Assembly: GCF_900005765.1 (NCBI RefSeq)
Contig: NC_041686.1
Span: forward strand, 1,116,001 to 1,180,000
Source: Plasmodium relictum
Lineage: Eukaryota > Apicomplexa > Aconoidasida > Haemosporida > Plasmodiidae
Direction of reading: 5' to 3'
DNA: 64,000 nucleotides
Part shown: positions 25,484 through 36,940 of the stretch, piece after piece
Layout: every line of letters starts with the position of its first letter
Position numbering within the stretch: the stretch's first letter is position 1
Program-made: the position numbers and the translations under genes
Notes under the pieces: model-generated
What the model saw: only the letters and a program-made list of their open reading frames with translations
Databases searched by the model: none
Told to the model about the DNA's origin: nothing

Positions 25484-28400
25484 ATGGAAAAGAATATATA
25501 TAATTATCATAACATAAACAAAGGAATAGTAAACAGTTATTTTAGAAATGAAAATTTATGTAATGAAATTAATTATGACAACAATAATAGAAGTTATTAT
25601 TTGAATCCATTAAACAATTTATATGCTTCTTCACTTACAGATAATAACACAGAAAATAGTGAATATAATCAAAGAAATTTAAATTTTTATAATATTTGCG
25701 ATTATTCATTAGCTGATAATTGCTTATCTAATTCAAAAGTTAATTTATTAAATAATAACATAATGTATCAGAAAGGAAATATAAATCAAGAAAATAATTT
25801 AAATTGTTCAAACAAATTTTTTGAAATATGTTCTTTAAGCAATGTTAATCAAAATTGTAATAAAGATTTATGTATTCAATGTACATGCTTCAACAGAAAT
25901 CCATCTGAAATAAATAATCTTGATGAAAATATAAAAAATGTTTTTGATAGAAATATTTTTAATAAATCTTCTCCATATTCAAATTATAATATATATCCGT
26001 TAAATTCAAATAGTAATATGAATATTTTATATCATGCAAAAAATAATATTTGTTCTTTACATCAATGTGTAGATACGCATTTTAGCGCAAACACAAACAA
26101 TGCACTATTAAATTTAAATTCGCTAAATAATAAGGAAAAAAATACAAATATAACATGTAATACAAATCAAAATTTAAATCATACTTTAAATCAAAGTTTA
26201 AATCAAAATATAAATCAAATTACAAATCAAAATTTAAATAATGATTTAAGTCAAAGTTTAAATGGTAATTTAAATCAAATATTCAATCAAAATAGTAATA
26301 AAATTTTAAATAAAGCTAAAAATCATATTTTACATCATAATAACAATCAAATTTTAAATCAAATTAATAATAAAGTTTTACATCAAAATAATAATCAAAT
26401 TTTAAATCAAAATAATAATCAAATTTTAAATCAAAATTTAAATCAAAATATTAATCAAATTTTGAATAATAATTTAAATCATTCTCAATATTTAATTGAA
26501 AATAGAAACAAAAATGTTGATATTAATTCAAATGCTACGCTTAATTCTCTAGATTATATAAAATTGAACCCTTTGAATAATTCTCTACTAAATAATTCTT
26601 TAAATCCCATTTTAAATGTAAGTACGTTAAATAATATGCATAATAATAATCCTTTAAATGCAACTGTAAATATGAATACATCAAATAATATACAGAATAC
26701 TATAAGTGTTCCATCCAATGTGAATGCATCAAATAATTTAAATAATACGGTTGATATATCATCTAATTTAATTTTGAATTCTTTAAATAATAATGGGAAT
26801 ACATCAAATATAAATACTCATAAGCAAAATATAAATTTAAGTACTCCGAATCTAAGTATCAACACTTTAAATAATTCACAAATTAATAATATAAGAAGAA
26901 ATATAAATTCCAATTTAAATTTAGTAAATTATCCTGAGGTAAATATGAACTTAAGCACAATAGATGGTAACAATCGGGGTTATTTAGATAATAAAATTCC
27001 ATGTGATATTTTAGATAATCAAAAATCATATAATTGTTTAAATATAAATAATGAATTAATATCTAATAATTTATATAAAAAAAATATAAGAAATAACTTA
27101 GTATATACTAATAAAAATAATAACATAAATAATTCATTAATTTCTAATAACTTATATAAAATCAAATTACAGCAATGTGCAGAAAATAGAGAAAATTTGT
27201 CCAACATGAAAATGGAATATAACAACAATTGTGATTATAAAGATATATATAATTCAAATAAAAATGACAATGATAACTATATAAAGCATAGAAAATCATG
27301 TTATTTTACTAATGAAAATTTAAACCATGAATTTGATGAAGTTAATCAAGAAGGCAGAAGGGATTTTTCAATAAATAAGTGTTTTAATTTAAAACAAAGC
27401 AAATTAATAAATAAAAGAAGTTACGATTTATGCACAAATCACAAAAATGAGTATCATAACGATAAGAACTTTGATAATTTTAGTCAACATAAAAATAAAA
27501 ATTTGCCATTTGCGAATTTAAATAATAAAAGTAAGCATAAAGATAGATATTATTCAAATAACATATCAATAAGAAATAATAATAATAATTTTAATGAAAA
27601 AGAAAACTATAGTGATGATAGTAACGAATTCGACAGAAGTAATTGTAAGAATATAAAATATTATAATGAGAAAATGATGTTAAACAGAAACTTTAAAAGC
27701 ACAAAATTTAGTAATAGTGATAAATCTTTTTCTACTAATAATGATAAAATGAAAGAAAGTTATTATAAAGAAGAAAATAAAATAAAAGAAAAGAAATATA
27801 TTAATAGATATTTATATAATTTAAAAGATAAAAAAAATGAATCATTCAAAGAAAATAATTTGTTATCTTCAGTTCGTTCTTCTCGTAGTTCTGCATCCAC
27901 TTCCTCTTCCTCTTCATTTTTTACTAACGCTTGGAATGAAAAGTTAAAAAAAAGAAAAATGAATAAAGAGACATTTAATATGCATATTCCTAAGAAAAAA
28001 AAAAGACCAACAGTCATAGATTTTATAAATGAAAAATGGAATAGAAATTCCTTTAAGGAAAATGAAAGAGAGAACAAAAATCAAAGTAAAAGTGGAAACG
28101 AAAATGAAAGGGAAAATGAAACTGAAAGTGAAAATGAAAGGGAAAATGAAACTGAAAATGAAAATGAAAGGGAAAATGAAACTGAAAGTGAAAATGAAAA
28201 TAAGAATGAAAGTGAACATGATGAATACAGTGATAACAGTTTTGATAATCTTGAAAAAATGTCAAATAAAAGTTATATCTATCAAAAAAAGAGAACTTAT
28301 AATCATTTAGGAGTAAGAAAAAAATATCAAACATCAATTAAAAGTAATTCATTATACTCAGATAAAGAAAAAAAATGTGAAAGTAAATGTGACTATGATT

Positions 28401-31400
28401 CAAATGAAAATTACTCATCTTGCTCAGGAGGAGAAAAAAAAGATCATTATGATAGTGATAACGAACAGAGTGAAAAAGAAAAAAGAATAAAAACAAATAG
28501 ACAAAAAAAATTAATGAAAAATTATAAATTGAAAGATTCAAAATCATATATGCGAAACAAATGCCCAGAAGATTTGACACATAAAGGTGAAATAAAATAT
28601 GATAGAGAAACAGAAACAAAAAAAAATAATAATAATATTAAAAGGAGGAGAAGCAATTTTAAGTTTAAAAGTAATGAATGTGAGGAATATGAAAAAAAGA
28701 AAAATCATTTAAATAAGGATGATTATAAAGATGAACTATATAATACAGATGAAGAATTATATAAAAACATAAACTCAAATATATATTATAATAATAAAGA
28801 TCATGATATGGTTGATGATCAGACAGATAATAAATATTTTGAAATTAGGGAGGAAGAGGAGGAAGAGGAAGAAGAAGAGGAAGAAAAAGAGGAAGAAGAA
28901 GAAGAAGAAGAAAGAGAAAAAGAAGAAGAAGAAAAAAAAGAAAAAGAAGAAAATAAAAAAGAGGAAGCAGGAGAAGAAAAAGAAGAAAATAAAAGAGAGG
29001 AAGCGGGAGAAGAAAAAGAAGAGGAAGAAAAGGAAGAAAAAAGAAAAAAAAAAAAAAAATATGCAAAGGTACAAGATTATAATAATGTGAATATTAAAAG
29101 TAGATTAATGTATGAAGAGAAAAAAGAAAATAATGATAATTTAGGAGAAAAAAAAAGTGATGATATAAACAGTTTAACAGCTAAAAGTATCTCCTTAGAT
29201 GAATCAAGTAGTTGCAGTGAATCTATCAATGAATCAATTAAAGGTGAAAGCTCAATAGATTCTGAATCTATTGAAAGTTCCGAGTATTTAATGGAATCTA
29301 CTTCTGATGAAATCACAAAAACGGAAAGTACAAGTAATAACAGTGATAACTCATTTTATAATAATAGTAATAATAGTAGTAGCAGTAAACATATTAGTAG
29401 TAATAATAATGGTAGTAGTAGTAATAACAAAAATATTTTGCTTAAAAATGATATATATAAAAATACCAATTCAAACAAAAATAATAAATATACGTGTAAA
29501 ATTCCATCTAATAATTATTTATTAAAACAAGTAAATGATATAAATTTCTTTCCAATTAACGTTTATAGAAATAAAGAAAAGGCAAACAATTTACATGTAA
29601 ATGAAGAGCATGATAATTATTTTTATAAAAATATTTCCAACATTATAAAATGTTACAAAGCAAATGACATATTAAATGCTAATAATTCTTGTATAATCAA
29701 AGACAATAAATATATGTATACTAATTTAAGAGATTTAAATTATATTAAAAAACAATTAATTCTCAATTATTTAAAGGAATATTTTATTAAAAAAAAAATA
29801 AATATATATGAATATATAATACTTCTATCTTATTTATTTTATAAAAAATCAAAATATATTGGTTTTAATAAAGTATATTTATATAATACTATGAAAAATT
29901 TATCTCCTCACATATGGAATTTAAATAGAAAGTGTAATGATATAGAAATTAGAAATTTTTTTTACTTCATGAGTAAAGTTTTTGTTCTACATGACTATTT
30001 TATATTTAGAATAAATATATTTGCATTTAATTGGTTCATTTTATATATATATAAAATTAAATTAAAACATGTATCATTTCTGGAAGATATAAATCTTTTA
30101 ATAAATTTGATGGCTGGATTTTTAATGAATAAAAAATTTCTAAATTATTCTATTCTTTTTGTTATTAATGTAGTACTTCAAAGAAATATTGGAAAGTCAT
30201 TATATATTGGCTTGAATTACAATTATATTTGTTCTTTGTACATTTCCTTGTTTTCCAAAATTATGTGTTTATCAAAAGATCATAAAAATTTTTTAAAAAA
30301 ATTCAAAATTTATTTAAAAAAAAATAATGATACAATAAATATAAACTTAGAAAAAAATAATGAGATTATTTTAGAAAATTTTCAAGATGATGAAAAGAAA
30401 GAAAAAGAAATTAAAATTAGTAAAAATGAAAAAAATTGTTTCGAAGAAAAAAACAGAAATATATATGATATGGATAAGAATTTAGATGAAAAAAAAGAAT
30501 CGATACGAAATGAAAACAATTCTACAGAGAATACAAAAAAGGAAAAGTCAATAAGACAAGATTTAATTATATTATACATATTATATATTTCAAAAAATAA
30601 TTATTCCATATATGTTAATGTTTTAAAGCATTTTTTTGAAGATATAATTAAATTTAAATTAACATATAACTTTTATAAAATAAAAATTAAGAGTAAATTT
30701 TTATATAAAAGGATTAATCGTTGCTTGAAAAATATTAAAATAAATTTAAATAAAATAAATCAAAAAAAGAGAAAAAGAAAAAAAAAAAAAATTTCAAAAA
30801 ATATTAATGATATTAATAAAGAGAATTTTTCTTATGACGATTATAAAAATAAAAATTATTCATTCATTTATTTATTTATTGCATTACTGATGGAATATAT
30901 TTCCTTTTCTGTTAATCAAAGTGTTTCTAGTTATTTTGAAAATGAAACAATAAAAAAAATATATCAGTTATTATTTTCATATATAAAAGAATACAGTGAT
31001 ACTGTATATAAATATATGAAATATATAACATTGGATCAATTAAAAATTTATAAAAATATTTGGTTACGAAATATTTTTACTATTATAAACTTGAAAAAAT
31101 TTTATAATTTAGATGGATATTTCAATGAAAATTTTTACACCGATTTTTTGTGTTCTATTAAAGGTGATGATATTAATAGGAAAATTTTGCATGCTAAAAA
31201 TATTGAAAAAGAAAAAAATAATAAAATGATTAAAAGAAAAACAAATGATCAAGTGAATTTAGAGATTGATTTTAGTAATTTAATAAATTTAGAAAAGAAA
31301 AAAAGAAAGGATGAAAATGAAAATTTTAATACAGAGGAAATTTTGGAAAATAATGAAAAATTTATACAACCAAAATATATATTTTACAAAACAATAGAAA

Positions 31401-34400
31401 AGGGAGAAATTAATGAAGATAAAATAGGATTCATAAAAGAGGTAGAAACACTTAATGAGTTAAATAAAGAATTAACAACAGAAATAAAGAAATGTGATGA
31501 AAATAAATATAACCAATTAGAATATAAGAATAAAGATTTCATTAAAAATATGAGTACTTGTGTTAATTTAAGTTTTAAAAATAACAGTATACTATATAAT
31601 AGCTATAATTCTAATGACAATAATATAAATAATACATATTATAAATTAAACAACGTAAGAGAACATAAAATAAAGAAATCTCAAATAAACACAATTCCAT
31701 ATAGGAAAGGCGTTTCATATAATACATCTTACGACAATTGTGTTATAAATACAAAAAAAAAATCAAAAAATTATAATTATATAAAAAAAAAAAATTTTTT
31801 GAATAATAAACTTATAGAGACTACCTTTTTAATTTTATGTAAATGTTTGATAATATTTAAAAATGGTATTTTATTTAAAAGCATATTTGATATTTTATTT
31901 TTATTCTTTATAAATAAAATAAAAAAAGAGCAGTTAAAACACTTTTTGAGTAAAATATATATAAAAGATAGTCAATTACGTAACATAGTAACAAGCATAT
32001 TAGTAAAAAATGATACAAATAAAAGTTACTTACAAAATATTTATTTTATCAATTATTATTTAAAAAGGAAAAATAATTGTGAAGATAATGATATTGACAT
32101 AAATTTAGTAGATATTAACTTAGCTCATTTATTTTCATTTTATTTTTCTAAATGTTTAAAAGGGAAAACAACGTACCAAAAAGAAAAAAAGTTTAAAATG
32201 AATATTCTAAATAATTACTTAAATTTACGATTATATATGAAACCTTGTTCGTGCATATTTTTATCATATATAATTTTTTTTTCATTAATTTTTAAAAATT
32301 TTAGAATGCATTTTATGCATTTTACTAAGTTTTCTTTTTCACTGAAAAAAAAAACGCCAAATAAACTTAACAACAAAAAAGAATTTAGTTGCAAAACAGT
32401 CCTAAACGCAAATAATAAAATAGTTGATTTAAAAAATGAATTTCATCATGATAAACATATAAATTATTTGAATATAATAAATAATAGTGAAAATAATTAT
32501 CAACATATTAAAAAATATCATACTTTTAATGATTTAAAGGGTAGTGAAGATTTTTATGTAATTTCAAGCAAAAATCTAGAAGATATAAAGGAATGTATAA
32601 ATTATAATATATATGAAAATAAAGATAAAAATTTGGAAGAAAAAAGTTTATTAAATCAACCAATTGATAATTTTCAAATAAATAATAAAATTAAAAAAAC
32701 GTTGAATAATTCAGAAAATATTACTAATATTAAAAAGTTTATAAATGATGGAACAATTTTCTGTGAAAGAAATAATCAAGAATTATTAAAATTAATAAAT
32801 AAATATAATCTTATTCTTTCTGATAATTTCTTAAATTTATATTTTAATAGGAGAAAAAAATACGTTAGTAATAATAATAATAATACAGATAACGAAGGTA
32901 ATATTAATTTAAGTAAAAAAATAGAAAGTTTATTAATAAACGAAGAAAATATTATTGAAAACCTTTATTTTTTTAAGGAAGAAATAGCTTATCATATTTT
33001 ATATGGTCTATATGAATGTAAGAAGGAATATAATGTGCATACGGGAAATATTTTTTCTAAAATAAATGGTAATATATTTAAAGGGGGCATTGAAAAAAAA
33101 GTTAAAAGAAATAATAGTTGTAATGAAAAAAAAGAAAAAATATATGATTTATATTTAAAAAAAATGAATAATATAATAAAATGGAGTAAAAATAATATAG
33201 ATTATAATAATAAAAAAAAAAATAAAGTAAAACTTAAGTCAAGAAGAAATAAATATACAAATATTATAATAGATATATACCCATTAATTTTTTTATCTTT
33301 AGTCAAATTATTAAATGCATCTATATTTATTAATGATGATGTACAAAAAAAATCATTTGATGTGAAAAATGAAATATTTCCCATAAATTTATTCATATGT
33401 GTAGAATTAAATAAAAAAGAGGAATTTTTGAAAATTCATGAAACTGAAATAAAAAATTATGAAAAAGAAAAAATGAAATATTCATATATTAAAAGTTGCT
33501 TATGTAATGAATTTTTTGAAAGTAAAAATAAGAATTTTTTTTTAAAAGACTGTTCATATATTAAAAAAGAAATTTATAATAAAGTAGAAAAAAAAAAAAT
33601 TAGGTATGCAAAACCTCTCATTCAATGTAATGCAGTAAATAGTAGATTATATTTAAATTTAATTGTAAAACTATTATATAAAGAGATAAAAACTGACTTT
33701 TTTTTATTTCATGAATATGATGATGATAAAGTATATATATATAGAAGTTTACTAATTTTATTAATATATAAGTACCTATCTTGTGGGCATAATTTATTTT
33801 ATTTTAAAAAAAAATTTATATTTTTCTTTATTCAAAGATTATTTCGGTTGCTATGTTTTCGTTTAATGTGCTTATTCTTATCTACTGTTCATATAAACAA
33901 ATTAACTAGTGAAGTCATTGTTATTGATGATAATTTTTTAATAGATACGTACTGCAAACACAAAAGTAAGAAAAGCCAAAAAATAAAAAAAAATAAAATT
34001 TATCAAAAAAAATCTTATAATATGTACAAAAATTATTCAGAAAATTACTATTTTAACTATGATTTTGTTGAAAACCTCAATTTTATAATAAATGAAGAAA
34101 AAGCGGATGAAGAAGAAGATGATGATGAAGATGAATATGAAGAAGAAGAAGAAGAAGATGATGAAGAAGAAGAGGATGAAGAAGAAGAAAGAGGAAGAGG
34201 AAGAGAAAGAGAAAGAGAAGAAAAAGGAGAAAGAATAGAAGAATATCAAGTAATATATGGAAAAGAAAATTATATTGTAAATAAGGATTATAAAAAAAAG
34301 TACAATATAAATAACAAGATTTTGAACAAAAGTTATGATAATTTGAATAAAAATAAAGATAATAGTCATATTAATTTTTACTTAAAAAAAAATAATAATA

Positions 34401-36940
34401 ATGAAGTAAACGAAAGTTCACAAAAAGAATGTAGTAATTATAAATTGTATGATAACAAATTAAGAAATGAAATGGATAGTAAAAAATTCACAAAATTTCC
34501 TATGAATTCAGAAGAAGATTATCTTAGGAAGTATATTACAGTAGAAAAAAAAAAGAAAAAGAAGAAAAAATATATATATAAACCATTTATAGCTTTTGGA
34601 AGTTTAGTAATGACGAAAAAAGAGATACTAAAATTAAACTTATTAGAGAGTAAAGAATTAAAAAAGGAAAAAATATATATATGTAAAAATATATTAAAAA
34701 AGAAGAATAAAATAAAAAATGTAAATGTGAAAGATAATATAAAAATAGATAAGGATACTATACAATTATCTTTAATATCAATTATAATGCTTTTGAATAT
34801 CTTAAGAAAAAACTCCAATTATTCATTAATAATAAATTTTTATATAAATTTATTAATGGATAAGTTTTTAGAAAAAAAAAAATATATTCACATAGACGAT
34901 TGTTATTTAATAAATAGTTACATAGTTAAATTAATAAACCCTTTGCATAATAATCACAAAAAAGAGTTTTCTATAAATGATAATTATTCATTGAAAAAAA
35001 AAATGGAAATAATAAATAATGGTTATAAATTTTATGCGTCTTCATGTAAATTACAAATATTTGAAATAATATTTTATGAAACTTTAAAAATATATTTAAG
35101 TTTTATTAACGGCAGTTATATGCGCACTTTTATTTCAAAAATTGCTCAATTAAATAGTATATATACTAATAAAAACATCCATTTTAAAGTAAAAATAAAT
35201 AGACTTTTATGCATCAAACTTAATAATTTATTGTTAGAGCAACAAATGAATATGAAATTAAACAAAGTCGTTTTAAATAACATATTATCTGCTTGTAAGT
35301 TTTTTTTCATTTCTTTACTCGATGAAAATGAAAACTGCAATTTTTTTTTGAATCATCCAGATAATAGGTCTTTTCTTTTTATGAATTCTAATAATTTATT
35401 GGGAAACAAAAAAGAAGAAGAAACAAAATGTGTTCATCACACTAATGATGATAAAATCCAATATACAAAAAATTATGAATTAATTTTTCAAAGAAAAGAA
35501 TATGAAAAATGTTGTGCAGTTAAAAAAAATGAGAATATACTAAATCCTTACCCATGTGACTCTTTTAACAATTCAAATATTTCTTTTAGTATTTTAAAAA
35601 CAAATAATTCATTAAATACAAAAATCTTAAATATAGAAATAGAAAATTCTTATGAGAAAAATAATTTATCCTATAGTGAACAAATAAAGAGTGAAAATAG
35701 GGTAGATGATAAAAAAGAAAATAAGGTTTTAGTTCATACGAAATTAGAAATGGATAAAAAAGAGGAAATAGAGAAAAATTTTAATCAAAATGAAAAAGAA
35801 AGTTGTACAGATAACTTAATAAATAAAGATTATGTTTTTAATGAGCACTCAAATGATTATGAGAAAAATAGTGAAAACAATTTAAAAATTAGTCAGAACA
35901 ATAATTTAAAATATGATGAAAATAAATATTTAAATAATAGAAATAATTATGATAATATTCTATACATGAATGATCAATTAGTAATCAATTCGGATTCTAA
36001 TGATATAAAAGGGAGATATGTAAATGTTGTGGACATGAGTAAATATTCACAAAATACTGATAAACTAATAAAAAATAATAATAATTTAATTTTAAATAAT
36101 AAAAATAGTGACTCGATTTATAAATGTAATAATATTACTTCAGATACTAAAACAATAGTTGAAAATAAAGAGAAATCAAAAATAAGAATTATTTATAAAA
36201 GTAAATATGATATAAATTATAAAGAATATGATAAAACTAATAAAATAAAAAGTACTATAATATGCATGAAGCCAAATGATATAAATAAATTAATTGATTG
36301 CTTTCTGAAACTAAATATAACAATTTTTGAGTGTGGGAAATTTATATACAACAATATTTTTAAAAATAAAAAAGAAAAATTCTGTGAAGATATAAAACAT
36401 GACAGAGACATTTACATGTGGTTTCAAAATTCCTTAAATACGCTAAATTTAGAAATATGTGTGCTTAGTCAATTTTATAATAAATTTCAAAACACTACTA
36501 TTTATGTTAAAAAAAAAAAAAATTTCATAATTCATACGATAAAAATAAATTCGAATAAATTAAAAGAAATGGATGAAATAAAGAAATATTTAGAAATATA
36601 TATGCTAGATACTAAAAAAAAATATGAATTAACAAAGATAAACTTTGAAAAAAAAGAGAAATTAAATATGCTAGATTATAACAACTCTTTAAATGAAAAT
36701 GAAAACGAAAAGGCAAAAAAAGAAGAAAAGGAAAAAGAAATTAATTATGAAGAATTAGTTGATGACTATGATGAACTAAATTCATTTTTAGATTTTAACT
36801 TAGACAAATCATCTGGCATAATAATAGAAAGTACAAATACTAAAAATAATTTTCTTAAATGTACAAATAATAACATTAATAAGATAAATGAATATTCAAT
36901 AGATGAAGATTGGCTTATGTATATTCGATCATTAATTTGA
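25484..36940 (+). CDS. Giant Asn-rich protein of unknown function
   Basis: A single-exon frame of 3818 residues, family not recognised. Residues 1-560 are Asn/Leu-rich, with repeated NQNLNQ/NNQILNQN phrases at about 225-332. About 860-910 holds an ERENETESEN tandem repeat, about 1120-1190 a Glu/Lys tract, and about 1230-1320 a Ser/Asn-rich stretch. From about 1400 onward, hydrophobic helical blocks (roughly 1405-1605, 2105-2290, 2580-2820, 3080-3290 and 3585-3700) alternate with hydrophilic inserts. An acidic Glu/Asp tract lies near 2870-2915. The C-terminus ends IDEDWLMYIRSLI. No signal peptide or convincing transmembrane domain is seen. The block pattern resembles a helical scaffold protein diluted by inserts, but no function can be assigned. 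EF-Ts follows about 0.8 kb downstream on the same strand. Confidence 0.85.
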   Translation: MEKNIYNYHNINKGIVNSYFRNENLCNEINYDNNNRSYYLNPLNNLYASSLTDNNTENSEYNQRNLNFYNICDYSLADNCLSNSKVNLLNNNIMYQKGNINQENNLNCSNKFFEICSLSNVNQNCNKDLCIQCTCFNRNPSEINNLDENIKNVFDRNIFNKSSPYSNYNIYPLNSNSNMNILYHAKNNICSLHQCVDTHFSANTNNALLNLNSLNNKEKNTNITCNTNQNLNHTLNQSLNQNINQITNQNLNNDLSQSLNGNLNQIFNQNSNKILNKAKNHILHHNNNQILNQINNKVLHQNNNQILNQNNNQILNQNLNQNINQILNNNLNHSQYLIENRNKNVDINSNATLNSLDYIKLNPLNNSLLNNSLNPILNVSTLNNMHNNNPLNATVNMNTSNNIQNTISVPSNVNASNNLNNTVDISSNLILNSLNNNGNTSNINTHKQNINLSTPNLSINTLNNSQINNIRRNINSNLNLVNYPEVNMNLSTIDGNNRGYLDNKIPCDILDNQKSYNCLNINNELISNNLYKKNIRNNLVYTNKNNNINNSLISNNLYKIKLQQCAENRENLSNMKMEYNNNCDYKDIYNSNKNDNDNYIKHRKSCYFTNENLNHEFDEVNQEGRRDFSINKCFNLKQSKLINKRSYDLCTNHKNEYHNDKNFDNFSQHKNKNLPFANLNNKSKHKDRYYSNNISIRNNNNNFNEKENYSDDSNEFDRSNCKNIKYYNEKMMLNRNFKSTKFSNSDKSFSTNNDKMKESYYKEENKIKEKKYINRYLYNLKDKKNESFKENNLLSSVRSSRSSASTSSSSSFFTNAWNEKLKKRKMNKETFNMHIPKKKKRPTVIDFINEKWNRNSFKENERENKNQSKSGNENERENETESENERENETENENERENETESENENKNESEHDEYSDNSFDNLEKMSNKSYIYQKKRTYNHLGVRKKYQTSIKSNSLYSDKEKKCESKCDYDSNENYSSCSGGEKKDHYDSDNEQSEKEKRIKTNRQKKLMKNYKLKDSKSYMRNKCPEDLTHKGEIKYDRETETKKNNNNIKRRRSNFKFKSNECEEYEKKKNHLNKDDYKDELYNTDEELYKNINSNIYYNNKDHDMVDDQTDNKYFEIREEEEEEEEEEEEKEEEEEEEEREKEEEEKKEKEENKKEEAGEEKEENKREEAGEEKEEEEKEEKRKKKKKYAKVQDYNNVNIKSRLMYEEKKENNDNLGEKKSDDINSLTAKSISLDESSSCSESINESIKGESSIDSESIESSEYLMESTSDEITKTESTSNNSDNSFYNNSNNSSSSKHISSNNNGSSSNNKNILLKNDIYKNTNSNKNNKYTCKIPSNNYLLKQVNDINFFPINVYRNKEKANNLHVNEEHDNYFYKNISNIIKCYKANDILNANNSCIIKDNKYMYTNLRDLNYIKKQLILNYLKEYFIKKKINIYEYIILLSYLFYKKSKYIGFNKVYLYNTMKNLSPHIWNLNRKCNDIEIRNFFYFMSKVFVLHDYFIFRINIFAFNWFILYIYKIKLKHVSFLEDINLLINLMAGFLMNKKFLNYSILFVINVVLQRNIGKSLYIGLNYNYICSLYISLFSKIMCLSKDHKNFLKKFKIYLKKNNDTININLEKNNEIILENFQDDEKKEKEIKISKNEKNCFEEKNRNIYDMDKNLDEKKESIRNENNSTENTKKEKSIRQDLIILYILYISKNNYSIYVNVLKHFFEDIIKFKLTYNFYKIKIKSKFLYKRINRCLKNIKINLNKINQKKRKRKKKKISKNINDINKENFSYDDYKNKNYSFIYLFIALLMEYISFSVNQSVSSYFENETIKKIYQLLFSYIKEYSDTVYKYMKYITLDQLKIYKNIWLRNIFTIINLKKFYNLDGYFNENFYTDFLCSIKGDDINRKILHAKNIEKEKNNKMIKRKTNDQVNLEIDFSNLINLEKKKRKDENENFNTEEILENNEKFIQPKYIFYKTIEKGEINEDKIGFIKEVETLNELNKELTTEIKKCDENKYNQLEYKNKDFIKNMSTCVNLSFKNNSILYNSYNSNDNNINNTYYKLNNVREHKIKKSQINTIPYRKGVSYNTSYDNCVINTKKKSKNYNYIKKKNFLNNKLIETTFLILCKCLIIFKNGILFKSIFDILFLFFINKIKKEQLKHFLSKIYIKDSQLRNIVTSILVKNDTNKSYLQNIYFINYYLKRKNNCEDNDIDINLVDINLAHLFSFYFSKCLKGKTTYQKEKKFKMNILNNYLNLRLYMKPCSCIFLSYIIFFSLIFKNFRMHFMHFTKFSFSLKKKTPNKLNNKKEFSCKTVLNANNKIVDLKNEFHHDKHINYLNIINNSENNYQHIKKYHTFNDLKGSEDFYVISSKNLEDIKECINYNIYENKDKNLEEKSLLNQPIDNFQINNKIKKTLNNSENITNIKKFINDGTIFCERNNQELLKLINKYNLILSDNFLNLYFNRRKKYVSNNNNNTDNEGNINLSKKIESLLINEENIIENLYFFKEEIAYHILYGLYECKKEYNVHTGNIFSKINGNIFKGGIEKKVKRNNSCNEKKEKIYDLYLKKMNNIIKWSKNNIDYNNKKKNKVKLKSRRNKYTNIIIDIYPLIFLSLVKLLNASIFINDDVQKKSFDVKNEIFPINLFICVELNKKEEFLKIHETEIKNYEKEKMKYSYIKSCLCNEFFESKNKNFFLKDCSYIKKEIYNKVEKKKIRYAKPLIQCNAVNSRLYLNLIVKLLYKEIKTDFFLFHEYDDDKVYIYRSLLILLIYKYLSCGHNLFYFKKKFIFFFIQRLFRLLCFRLMCLFLSTVHINKLTSEVIVIDDNFLIDTYCKHKSKKSQKIKKNKIYQKKSYNMYKNYSENYYFNYDFVENLNFIINEEKADEEEDDDEDEYEEEEEEDDEEEEDEEEERGRGREREREEKGERIEEYQVIYGKENYIVNKDYKKKYNINNKILNKSYDNLNKNKDNSHINFYLKKNNNNEVNESSQKECSNYKLYDNKLRNEMDSKKFTKFPMNSEEDYLRKYITVEKKKKKKKKYIYKPFIAFGSLVMTKKEILKLNLLESKELKKEKIYICKNILKKKNKIKNVNVKDNIKIDKDTIQLSLISIIMLLNILRKNSNYSLIINFYINLLMDKFLEKKKYIHIDDCYLINSYIVKLINPLHNNHKKEFSINDNYSLKKKMEIINNGYKFYASSCKLQIFEIIFYETLKIYLSFINGSYMRTFISKIAQLNSIYTNKNIHFKVKINRLLCIKLNNLLLEQQMNMKLNKVVLNNILSACKFFFISLLDENENCNFFLNHPDNRSFLFMNSNNLLGNKKEEETKCVHHTNDDKIQYTKNYELIFQRKEYEKCCAVKKNENILNPYPCDSFNNSNISFSILKTNNSLNTKILNIEIENSYEKNNLSYSEQIKSENRVDDKKENKVLVHTKLEMDKKEEIEKNFNQNEKESCTDNLINKDYVFNEHSNDYEKNSENNLKISQNNNLKYDENKYLNNRNNYDNILYMNDQLVINSDSNDIKGRYVNVVDMSKYSQNTDKLIKNNNNLILNNKNSDSIYKCNNITSDTKTIVENKEKSKIRIIYKSKYDINYKEYDKTNKIKSTIICMKPNDINKLIDCFLKLNITIFECGKFIYNNIFKNKKEKFCEDIKHDRDIYMWFQNSLNTLNLEICVLSQFYNKFQNTTIYVKKKKNFIIHTIKINSNKLKEMDEIKKYLEIYMLDTKKKYELTKINFEKKEKLNMLDYNNSLNENENEKAKKEEKEKEINYEELVDDYDELNSFLDFNLDKSSGIIIESTNTKNNFLKCTNNNINKINEYSIDEDWLMYIRSLI
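26160..26480 (+). repeat. Asn-Leu-Asn-Gln coding repeat
   Basis: Degenerate 12- to 30-bp repeats of the phrase AATCAAAATTTAAATCAAAA and relatives, in frame in the giant orphan gene and coding NQNLNQ, NQILNQ and NNQILNQN units. Confidence 0.85.
28060..28215 (+). repeat. GAAAATGAAAGG-type coding repeat
   Basis: A tandem unit of about 36 bp (GAAAATGAAAGGGAAAATGA followed by AACTGAAAGT) repeated about three times, coding an acidic ENERENETES phrase in the giant orphan gene. Confidence 0.85.
28848..29065 (+). repeat. Purine-only Glu/Lys tract
   Basis: About 215 bp of almost pure GAA/GAG/AAA codons. It codes a Glu-rich then Lys-rich stretch and includes a duplicated EEAGEEKEENK phrase. The coding strand is nearly all purine. 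Confidence 0.9.
34100..34235 (+). repeat. Acidic GAA/GAT tract followed by Arg/Glu codons
   Basis: In-frame Glu/Asp run that passes into alternating AGA/GAA/GGA codons (Arg-Gly-Arg-Glu) in the giant orphan gene. Confidence 0.85.

Noticed and set aside
28029-28310. Lys/Met-rich and Phe/His-rich frames over the ERENETES repeat
   Set aside because: Shadow frames of the repeat in the giant orphan gene.
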